Below are positions 10,776 through 19,800 of a stretch of 31,755 bases of DNA, piece after piece. The stretch's first letter is position 1, and the number at the start of each line of letters is the position of its first letter. The position numbers and the translations under genes were made by a program. The notes beneath the pieces were generated by a model. It made no database searches. It was given only the letters and a program-made list of their open reading frames with translations, and was not told the DNA's origin. Location: positions 1-31,755 of the forward strand of contig JAJKFJ010020651.1 of assembly GCA_027382625.1 (NCBI GenBank), read 5' to 3'. This DNA is from Tetmemena sp. SeJ-2015 (lineage: Eukaryota > Ciliophora > Spirotrichea > Sporadotrichida > Oxytrichidae).

Positions 10776-10961
10776 AGGATAATAGACGTGACGAGTATAG
10801 ATGTGGCGGCTTAGAAATGGAACAAGCGTGTATTCAAGAAGGTGCAGCAGAATAACAACTACTTCAAATAGGCGAGGGCGCAGAAGAATATGGAGAAGGC
10901 TATTGAGATACTCAGAGCTTACAAATCAAGCTTTTTTAAGGTATCTAAGGACAAACATTGA
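10776..10961 (+). CDS. Small coding segment, unknown
   Basis: An open frame of about 60 codons ends at TGA 10959-10961 and contains two reassigned TAG/TAA Gln codons. The composition is protein-like, basic and helical: KWNKRVFKKVQQNNNYFKQ, then NMEKAIEILRAYKSSFFKVSKDKH. It looks like the C-terminal segment of a gene whose earlier segments are not adjacent. I do not recognise it. It could also be a germline gene fragment left by rearrangement. Confidence 0.35.
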
Positions 10962-11219
10962 AGAAAGCTGCAGCAGGTGTAATCATAATGATTGTGTTCG
11001 AAAACTTTAGTAAAAGAGAAACTGATTTTCAAATTCGAATTCTCTCATGTGATTAGTTACACGAGGAAGAATAAATGAGAGAGGCAAATTTAAATTATTC
11101 AAAATAAACAAAGATAAATGATATCAAAGAGAGAGTTAGAAAGAAGCTTTCAACATTAAGACATTCTCAAAATCTCAAAGTTCTTTATAGCAAAGAGATG
11201 AAAAGGCTGGTTTATTTCT

Positions 11220-12889
11220 TCAGTTCTCTTGAGCTAAAGGCTTGACAAGCATCATTGAATAGAGACTGCCGCATTTCAAGTCTGAAATCTCAAACCCATC
11301 CTTGTATCTCTGAGTCAACTCTTTCAAGTTTAGTTCCTTGATAGCTTTGACTTTGCTGCTCAAATTTCCAAGCCCAAGTTGGCCATGGATGTTCTAGCCG
11401 CATGCGAAAACTCTTTACTTCTCAGTCAGGAACATAGAGTGAACAGACCCAACAGCAATTTGAATAACTTAGTCCTCCTAGTCATTCATCGCTTCCTTGA
11501 TTTGTTAAGTGAGTTCCACAAACTTATAGAGCTTCTTCTCTTGCTAAACTCCTAGCTGTCCTTAAGAGGTCATACCACAGCCAAACACCCTAGTCTTGTG
11601 GGTTAGCTTGTCAAAGCAGAGAACTATCAAGTGGCCAAAGCCAAACTAAGCATCCATCACTTTCAAATGTTACTCCTTGAAGTAATCCTTAGGAAGAAAG
11701 TCGCCAAAGAAAAGTAGATGAGGTCCAATCTCACGACCTGCACAGAGTTAACCGTCCTCATTGAAACCCTGAACCAAAAGCTCTCCTTCACTTGAAATGA
11801 TGGCAACGTTATTGTAAGAGGCTTGGATCTTCTCAATAGAGTAGTGAATAAGGTTTCGCTATACCAGCCTAGGCACAAACTAGTGCCTGTCCTCGATTTG
11901 AATCTGCTGAGTTTACTGCACTGTGTGGAAGTCAAGATTGAATGAAGGATATTGACCCATGCGTTTTCCCCACACATAGATCTGCTTTTAGACATTCAGA
12001 GCCACGCACGACTCGAAGCCACAAGACACATCGATGATCCTATCAGCAACAGACTTGCCATGAGACAAGGTACTTGGAAACTTGACTAGTCGAGGAGTGA
12101 TGGTGCTAAAGATCTGTCTACTGTCTATTCCTAGTTATCCTAACTAGTTATCTCCTTAAGTGTAGAGCTGTCCTTGGCAGTCTAAGAAGGCACTGAAAAT
12201 CTTTCCACAAGAAACCTTGATGATCGGGAGTTTGAAGTCAACAGCGAAGGGGACACTTTCAATGATCTCTATTTACCTGAGCTCCACACTTTTCTCATCA
12301 AACTCAGTTCTCCGGTCATTCTCATCCACAGTCACTACAGTTGAGCCACAGCTAATGACTGTGGTCCCGCTTTTTTGAGGATTGGATTTGAATAAGAAGA
12401 GTGAGTGAGTGTTGCCTGCAGCTACTTAAAGGATGCCTCCAGCCGTGAAAGTTGGGTTCAAGAGGGGTTTAGAAAAGGTATCTGATTATGGCAAGTCATC
12501 AAGAATTTGAGAGGGGAGTCCAAGCTCTGCAGAACTGTTGTTGCCTATAGAAATTATTAACTCGAATTGTAAGCTTACCCCATACATATAGCTGCTGTCT
12601 AAAACTTTAAGGAGTATGGGCTTGAGTTTTGAAGTAGGCTGGTGTAGCCTTGAAAGCCTCCCCCGCTTCAGTGACAGCACATATACATACCTAGTAGGTC
12701 GTATCAGTATTGAGATTCCCAATTTCAAAGTTGAGTTCCTAGGTATATCCAATTTCTACAAAATCATTTCCCTGAGGTTTGATTAAATTCGAGTTTTGTA
12801 AACAACATTGCATTTAAATGTTACTCTCAATTTCTTATTGAAGAGCATAAATTGACTAAACGAATAGTGCTTAAGAGGTATTTGGATTT
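11220..12889 (-). CDS. Fibronectin type III plus RCC1-repeat protein
   Basis: RCC1 repeats form a seven-bladed propeller found in Ran exchange factors and many scaffolds. The N-terminal part has the second half of a fibronectin type III domain (LNTDTTYQVCICAVTEAGEAF). RCC1 blades follow: LYVWGNNSSAELGLP, QLYTQGDNQLGQLG, IYVWGKRMGQYPS, RVFGCGMTSQGQLGV and RVFACGQNIHGQLGLGN. Stop TGA 11222-11220. A 34-nt intron (12578-12545) interrupts the first YVWGNN. From ATG 12813 the product is 519 residues, but FN3 is incomplete at its start and a good acceptor (TTTTGTAG, near 12765) suggests an upstream exon that is not seen on this strand. No IES interrupts the 1.5-kb body, unlike its neighbours. It is not a plain RCC1 orthologue, and the partner is unknown. 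Confidence 0.88.
12545..12578 (-). other. 34-nt spliceosomal intron
   Basis: GTAAGC...CTATAG. Splicing restores the RCC1 motif QLYVWG-NNSSAELGL, and the unspliced frame loses it. Confidence 0.85.
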
Positions 12890-13674
12890 CAAGAGGCGTT
12901 TCCTAAGTCTGAGAGTGTTCTTGGGCTGGCGCTCAGTAGCCAAGTACGAACAGACTCCTTCTCAAAGCCAGCAGACTTCAAACCAGACCACCTCCAAGAG
13001 AAGTACCTAAAAAATGATGCGCCAGCCTTTCCCATAAGGGATTGCAGATAACGATTATTTGTTTCATAACGAGGGCTATTCACAGAAGACTTCTACTCCC
13101 TCTCAATATGGCTAGAGCAATTTCAAAGCCGCCACTGCTGCTAACTTGCCTCTACAGATCAATAGTCCCAATTTCAACAATGACTACTTGAATAAGGCAG
13201 TGAGTAAAACGACAAAGAACTAATAGTTCCAAGACCAGAGGGGCTTTGATTATACAATGAGTATTTATTAATTTAAACTAAGATTTGGAAGGTAGATACC
13301 CTCCCATAGGTGACCCTGATCTGACTTAAATCCGGCCATAGATAGATGAAACCCCTCAAAGATATCCAGCCAACTAGAATTAATTTGGTAGAGGAGGAGG
13401 TGGCATGTCTGCTCACAAAGATCAGGACAAGTCGCTGTTCGATGAGCTGGAGAACATTTTCTAAAAGAACAGGAAGTGGCTCGATGAGTAGAAAGAGAGG
13501 GAAGACTTCTTGCGGGAGATGGCCTCTCACTATAACCAAAGGCTCAGCCAGGAGATGAACACACTCAAGTCTAACTCACTCGCATACAGCACACTTAATC
13601 AATATACAGCTGAGAGGGATAATTTCGGAGGGCCAGCTAACAACTTTGTGTCTTTATATTCTAATCACAGATGA
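12840..13674 (+). CDS. Hypothetical protein, N-terminus not found
   Basis: The frame is open in code 6 from about 12780 to TGA 13672-13674, after removal of one IES (13248-13285). From 12840 this gives 266 residues. It starts with a basic amphipathic stretch (LTKRIVLKRYLDFKRRFLS, LRVFLGWRSVAKYEQ). A long Gln/Ser/Asn-rich low-complexity middle follows, then a helical C-terminus (LFDELENIFQKNRKWLDEQ, REDFLREMASHYNQRLSQE). There is no ATG before 13013 in the frame, so the first segment probably lies elsewhere. Its 5' end overlaps the open frame of the FN3-RCC1 gene on the other strand. I recognise no domain. Confidence 0.6.
13248..13285 (+). other. IES, pointer GATT
   Basis: Copies at 13248-13251 and 13282-13285. 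Removing 34 bp joins ...QDQRGFD to LEGRYPPIGD... in frame. A nested GT..AG reading (13261-13282, 22 nt) also restores frame but is too short for a credible intron. Confidence 0.8.
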
Positions 13675-13840
13675 TGAATAAATAACTATAAGTATTTTAA
13701 GATTAACAGAATCGATTCACAGATATTGAATCCAGTAAGCGAAATAACATTTTAGAAGAGTATCCTAAGTGCAATATTTTGGTGAGGTCTTTTGATGAAG
13801 TGAGGTAAAAATAAGCTAGTGGCAGTTTAAGTCCTTTTGG

Positions 13841-13846
13841 AAAAAA
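13841..13846 (-). terminator. Pol III terminator of tRNA-Ala
   Basis: A run of six T on the transcribed sense strand begins 5 nt after the tRNA 3' end. Confidence 0.75.
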
Positions 13847-13850
13847 GGTT

Positions 13851-13922
13851 TGGATATGCCGGGGTTTGAACCCGGGGCCTTTCGCATGCAAAGCGAACGT
13901 GATACCACTACACTACACACCC
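13851..13922 (-). tRNA. tRNA-Ala(UGC)
   Basis: A 72-nt cloverleaf on the minus strand. The acceptor GGGTGTG pairs with CATATCC and includes the G3-U70 wobble pair that identifies alanine tRNA. It has a D arm GTG-TAGTGGTAT-CAC, an anticodon stem TTCGC/GCGAA with loop TTTGCAT (anticodon TGC, 13890-13888), a T arm CCGGG-TTCAAAC-CCCGG and discriminator A. There is no encoded CCA and no intron. It lies just upstream of the GTPase gene on the opposite strand. Confidence 0.96.
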
Positions 13923-14124
13923 AACTCCATTACTCTATCTTCCATACGCCCTTATATTCTCTCAAATCTTCTTCTGTACCTGTCTCAGCCATAGTCAGAG
14001 TTTAAAATCTTTGCTATTTGTATAAAGGATATCAAAACTCATTCAAAAAATTTGATTATGAACTATATCTCTAAACCTTATTTCAGAAATTTGCCTTAGC
14101 TTACTCATATTTATTAGAGTGAGT

Positions 14125-16798
14125 GAGGACTTGCACGCGATTCTGATAGACACAGAGGGTCTGGGTTCTTGCAACAGAGACCAGTAAATAGACATCAAGA
14201 TCTTCTCGCTGGCTCTACTACTCTCTTCCTACTTCATCTTCAACTGCATGAACGCCATTGATGAAAACGCTTTGGAAGCTCTCTCCTTGGTCTGCAACCT
14301 TAGCAAGCACATACATGTCAACCATGCTAACTCACAGCCACATAACCTAGCTGATCCTGCCTTCTCGAGTACTCCCTCTTCTCATCAATCTACTAATAGT
14401 GGCAGCTCCACAGGCATGGGTGGTGGCGCCAACCATAATCTGAGCAAGTACTTCCCCTCGTTCATGTGGGTAATTAGGGATTTCGCACTGCAGCTGGTGG
14501 ACGACAACGATAATTAGATAAACGCTAAGCAGTATTTGGAGAATGCACTCAGACCTGTGGATGTGGGCTAGATGGGATTGGAGGATGGAGATGTATAAGG
14601 CTTGGAAGCTGTGAGGCGCAAGAACGAAGTGAGGCAAGTACTGCAAACCATGTTCTAAGACAGAGACTGCTCAGTACTCTACAGGCCCATTTCTGACGAG
14701 AGGAAACTTAGAGACATCAACAATATGCCTTATGATAAATGATGATGTCTTTAATTATGCGCCTTATGAAACTCTGAGGCCTTAGTTTAGGATGTAGGTG
14801 GAGGATATGCTGCGTAAGGTGTTCTATAACTTGAAGCCAAAGTTACTGGATGGGTAATCACTCACTGGAAAAATGTTCTGCGAACTTGCTGACACCTACG
14901 TTCAAGCAATCACATAAAATATCCTTATATTAAGGAGAAAGTTTTCTTTTTCTCTAAATGAACTCTGATTCAATACCGACTATCACAACTGCTTGGGAAA
15001 GAGTAGTCGATGGGGAGATCAGGCGAGTGTACGAGTCAGCACAAGAGCAACTCAGTCAGTTCATCCAAGAAATGATCATCCCTCGCTTCCCACTAGAAGA
15101 CTCTGATAAAATATTGTATCTTCTCCTTTAATTATTGCTATTGTCTGAGTTGAAATAGTTGATGAAAGAAGCAAAGTCTCAATGCTTGGAGACCTTGAAT
15201 AGCGTGACTATAGCTAACTCACCGCCCGAGAAGCTGGTACAGATGCGAGCGGCTTTCGATGAGAAGCTAGATCAGGTGTGGGAGATCATCAACCAGAACA
15301 ACATGCAAGTCTCTGACAAGGACTGCGAAGACCTCTTTCTCAAATTCCATGACCAAATCAAGCAAAAGCTGGAGAAAATAGTATATCGCTTATTTTAATT
15401 TAGCTGATAGGGAATGAGCTGTCTGAGATGAAGTAGCTGACATCGGACTGGGAGTTGTTACGTAAGTTCTATAAGGAGAACGCCAAGGGGCCCGCAAGAC
15501 TGGAAGTGGTGGAGAAAGTGGCTCTTGCTAAGCTGCTGAGTGACTGTGAGCAGTTAGGGCAGATGCTTCAGCTGGACTGGCAGAAGGAGCGGCTGGAGTG
15601 GCAATAGAAAGTGCAGGTGTCACAAGGGTTGATGGAGACCAGCAAGCAACTGCTGAAGGAGGAGAAGGACAGGAACATGGATTTGGTGAAGTAGATCAGG
15701 GAGAAGGGTCAGGAAGCAAGGCTGGAGTACGAGCAGAAGATCGACGACCTGAGGCTGGAACTTAACAAGAGAGACGACACTATTAGGAGGTTGGAGTTTG
15801 AAGTTGAGAAACAACAGAAGTTAGCTCAGCTAGCTCAATAGCAGACCTAGATGCAGATGGGCTTGTTTGGAGGTATGGGAGGAGGAGGCGAAGATGGCTA
15901 GGGGTCGATGGACGCCTCTGACCTGAAGGGTATATTCAAGTTCCTCACCTCCTCTCTCCACCAGAAAGAACTCGAGACTCAGAGGCCAAAAAATGATTTA
16001 ATTAATTTAATTTATAATAGTTTTTAGAGGTTGAAGCTATCTAAGGAGTACGAGCTGAAGATGAAGGACTTGGAGAAGCTGCACTACGAACGGCTGCAAC
16101 TGACCAAGCAGGAGACGAGGAAGGCGTTTGACCTGACGATGGAGAACATGAAGACCATCTACGAGGACGAGATCAAGCAGCTCAAGCACGTCAAGAGGGA
16201 GCTGGAGGACAAGACCAACCAGCTCAAGAGGGAACTAGTCAAGAAGGAAGGCGACATCCAACTCCTCCAAGAGAGAATAAAAAATATAAAATATAATATT
16301 TTATAATATTTATTTTTATAAAGGGGCAGGAGAAGGAGAAGAACTTGAAACTGGAGCACGCTCAGTTGCTCTGTAAGCTAAGCAACGCCCTCAAGGGTTA
16401 TAAAATAATTAAAAATCTTTTATCATCATTATTGTTACGCAGACGCCATAGACTCCAAAGTGTCGAGTAAGAAGGGCAGCGGTGGCCAGTCCTCAAACTC
16501 TAAAAGCAACAAGCTTGACGACTTCATATAAGCGGAGACAAATAATAACAAAGGAGCCAATAATAAGTAACTTGAAAAGGAGAAACGAGAAGTTCTTTAG
16601 TAGTAATAGCTCAATAGAGACAGGCAGAGAGACTTCGCAAACGAGTCTAATAGTAAGGCATCTGTGATATCTGGGATGATGATGCGGCAGGAGGTCTCCG
16701 CTGGTAAGAGTGTGCAATCTAGTGTGAGTAAGCGCTAGCAGTTAGAACAGGAATTCTTCAAGCAGCAGAAATATCAGTTCGAAGATGATGAAGAATGA
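14125..16798 (+). CDS. Guanylate-binding-protein-like large GTPase, germline copy without its P-loop segment
   Basis: GBP/atlastin-superfamily GTPases hydrolyse GTP and self-assemble. The visible reading frame, after removing seven inserts, is 798 residues and ends at TGA 16796-16798. It opens at the G3 motif (DTEGLG, 14149-14166). Family landmarks follow: RDINNMPYETLRPQF, the LTGKMFCELADTYVQAI helix, and NSDSIPTITTAWERV, the conserved start of the helical domain. A long Gln/Glu/Lys coiled coil and a Ser/Asn-rich acidic tail complete it. A Ser/Gly/His-rich insertion sits in the G domain (about 14310-14450). The G1 (P-loop) and G2 regions, about 80 residues, are missing upstream. Lengths agree: 2,674 bp minus 277 bp of inserts gives exactly 799 codons. 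Four consecutive reassigned codons occur at 16598-16609. Confidence 0.85.
14727..14769 (+). other. IES, pointer GCCTTATGA
   Basis: 9-bp copies at 14727-14735 and 14761-14769. Removing 34 bp, with an in-frame TGA, joins INNMPYE to TLRPQFRMQ, a conserved GBP motif. Confidence 0.93.
14912..14960 (+). other. IES-like insert without a clear pointer
   Basis: 49 AT-rich bp split YVQAI from NSDSIPTITTAWERV, contiguous in GBPs. No GT..AG ends exist and at most a single shared A could serve as pointer. Removal of 49 bp restores frame. Confidence 0.75.
15102..15148 (+). other. IES, pointer TCTGA
   Basis: Copies at 15102-15106 and 15144-15148. Removing 42 bp joins ...PRFPLEDS to ELKQLMKEA... in frame. 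Confidence 0.88.
15378..15410 (+). other. IES, pointer ATAG
   Basis: Copies at 15378-15381 and 15407-15410. Removing 29 bp joins IKQKLEKI to GNELSEMKQL in frame. Confidence 0.85.
15981..16030 (+). other. IES, pointer AGAGG
   Basis: Copies at 15981-15985 and 16026-16030. Removing 45 bp joins HQKELETQR to LKLSKEYELKM. The insert is almost pure A/T, while the flanks are GC-richer. Confidence 0.88.
16277..16322 (+). other. IES, pointer ATAAA
   Basis: Copies at 16277-16281 and 16318-16322. Removing 41 bp of A/T-only DNA joins QLLQERI to KGQEKEKNLKL within the coiled coil. Confidence 0.88.
16397..16437 (+). other. IES, pointer GTTA
   Basis: Copies at 16397-16400 and 16434-16437. Removing 37 bp joins LSNALKGY to ADAIDSKVSSKK in frame. 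Confidence 0.85.
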
Positions 16799-16875
16799 TA
16801 GATAGATTTATGAAAGACAGACAGATCAATTGCTTATTTATCTACTTAATTTCTATTAATTTTGCTATTCTATCA

Positions 16876-19800
16876 TCATAGGATTTATTTATGCTCTGTG
16901 TAAAGCCTCCAGGCACTTAAAACTCTACTCTGAGTGACCTCACCCTCCTAACTATACTCTAGTCCTTTACTTTCCCAATACTGCCTTCTCTTGAGCTCTC
17001 TTCTCTACTTTAGTCTATTGTAAAACTCTTGAGCCACTCTCTACTTCATTCTCTCTGACTCCTCCAACCCATATTAACTCTTGAGTCCTTAAAAGCTCTT
17101 AAGAAGCAGACTGTGATCCCTGAATTCCCTCACAGTCTGAGAAACTATGCGCTCTCTCTTCTTCAGAAGGATATTCTCCAGAAAAGCTACAAAGATTTGC
17201 TTCTTAAGCTTCTACCCTCTCTGTCTATGAAGGTTCTTCTCTATGATCATAGACCTCTGCATCGCCCATTTCTTTTGTAGGGTGAGCTTCATAGTTTAGA
17301 AGAACAGTTACTATAGCCTCTAGACTCTGTATTGCAAGGGCAGTAAGTGGTTCTTGACTTGATTGATGCGTGACCAGGCTTTGAAAACTTTCTTCTTCAT
17401 GAAGAGTTTCTGAAGTCGAGCTTCCACTGTGTTCTGCCTGAAGTGATTGAAGACTACTGCCTTCAGATAATTCAATCTGTAGCTCATGAAGTCCATCTCA
17501 GTCCTTTTCTATTGCTTCGTCTGCTCTCTGAGTATCGAGAAGAAAAATTTCATACACACCAATTTAGAGAAGGCAGGTCCCAATATCGAACCTAGTACGA
17601 CATTTCTTAAGACTCTACAGCTCTGATTTTAGCGCTGGTTCTTCTTAAACCCTATCAGACTCTTGCAAACTAGCGACTACTTGTAATGAGTGAGAGCGGA
17701 TAGTTTCTGAACTAGCTCTCTCTCCCTCTACACTTTCTCACTCCAGATTTGCAATACCTCTCTCTTGACGTCAAACTCCCTCTGATACTTCAGTCTCTCG
17801 TTCAAGACCTGCTTATCATTTATCTTGACTGCAAGTCTAGTCAAAGACCTTCGTCTCAGATAGGTGAGCTTCCACTTTGAAAGGAAGAACTTACTCAGAA
17901 AGATCTTCCGCTAGAATCTCCTGACTCTCAACTCGCGCAAGTAGTGTTTGTAGAGACTAACTAGGGACTTGGAAAGAAGAGCCTGCCTGAAATAGTTTTG
18001 AGCCTTTAGAATCTTCATCAAACTCTAGCCTTGGCTATCAAGGTAAGTAAGCCATGCACGGAACACAGTTCTCTATCTGAATTCCTTCACAATCTAGCTA
18101 TCATTATGAGTTTGCTACCTTTGCCACTTGGCCCAGGTTATGAAGATCCTATATCGCTTCTTGAGCAGGCCTACTCGCCACTGCTCTTTGGCTTTAATTT
18201 TCCTCCCTTTTACTACTCGGTTCCATTCCACAAAGGATTGCTAAGAGGCTTTAACAACATGCAGTGAATTTAAATCATGCTCCATCTATTTCTCAAGGTA
18301 CCTCTTTTTCCACTGTGTGAACAGCACTGATAAATAAAAATGTGAGTAGCCAATGAATTAATTCTAATGTGATAAAGTTTTGGACTTAAAGAGTTTGAGA
18401 AAGACCATCCTGTACTAGTCCTGAGCTATTCCAAACTGTATATAGTCTCTCAGTCCTGCATTTTCAAAACCCTCATACTGAAATTGAGAATACTGCTATT
18501 ACTATTACTACTCTACTTGAGTATTACTAGAGGAGTTGTGATTCGAGACAGTATTGAGACTCACTCCGAAATGATGATCGAAAGGGAGAGTTTCTAGTCC
18601 CTCAATCAAACCTTAGAGCTTTTTAACATGTTCCCTTAGCTAGAGGTCTAATGGAATTGTAAAAGCAGAATCGATATTTGCTCCCTTCATAGGAGAGCCT
18701 CCTACGAAAGTAGAGTTGTTCGATAAGTTTTGATGCTTAACTTATTCCTAGAGTCTTTTGAATAACTGATTCGGAGCTTAGTTTTCTATGAAATCCTATT
18801 GCTGTTTTTCAAACTCCATTTCAATTAATCTCCTGGGTGGTTGAGGCATCAGCTTAGTGTGCTTCATAACCTTCTTGGGTGGACTCCTCTCTATATAAGA
18901 ACCTCCTCCGTTAATATTATTCTGCAAGATCTTCTGAGTATTCTATTGATGCACAAGGGCAAAGTGAATGCTGTATTTCTTGTCCAAGTCAAGTGGAATA
19001 TCCTAAGACCTCCGTAAAGAGTGAGCTTCGTGATTGTGTTCATGCTTTTTATCAGATGATAGTGCTCTAAATGAAGCATTGTGAACTTCCCGGACAGGAG
19101 ACTTTGACTTGAATCTCAGCTCTGGGTGCTGTTAATAAATCTTGGCCTGGTTACTTTAAAAAGAAGAAGACATACTAATATCTTTTACTCTTTCTAGCTC
19201 CTGTATAGTCAAGGACAATTTCTGAAGTAGATAGATTTCTCCTATTAGTAGGGAAGCTCTAGTCAAGTTCCCTTTGACTGATCTTGAATTAAATTCCCTT
19301 GATGAAAGACTTGTTATGCTCTCGCTCCAATACCAGATCTTAAATTCTCTGGTGAAGCTTCTCCTTCTACTGAGCAAGTCTACTCTTCAGCCATTCTTCA
19401 TCTCTAAGTGTGAGAATATCATATCCTTGAGATTTCTATATATTCTCTCTCTATGAGGGTGAAAGCATGAGAAGAGCTCTACGTTTTATTTTGCTGCTCG
19501 AGCGATGAGAAAAGATCCACCTCAAGAACAATTCCTCAAAAATTAAATTATAAAGTTGCTCAAAGATTTTGAGCTTGTGATGCTACTAAGCAATCTCTGA
19601 CCCTAAAGCGATAGTTCGCTTCAGGATGATAACGATCTTCCAAAGATTTATTAATCTTGTCATCTTCCTGGATAGAAGAACTGACTTGCATTGCTGGAGT
19701 TTCTCCTGTCTCAGCTTCACAAAATCCTTAATGTGCTTCCATGCTTGGAAACACTACGAGCGTTTTACTCTGCTTAAGTTTTCTCTTACTGCCTAGAGAT

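Noticed and set aside
13261..13282. 22-nt GT..AG intron
   Set aside because: A 4-bp GATT repeat (13248/13282) removes 34 bp and restores frame like the other IESs; a 22-nt intron is implausibly short beside 34 and 82 nt.
13930..13991. Short minus-strand frame starting MAETGTEEDLREYKGVW
   Set aside because: It is only about 20 codons before running into the tRNA-Ala, and the resemblance to any family is too weak.
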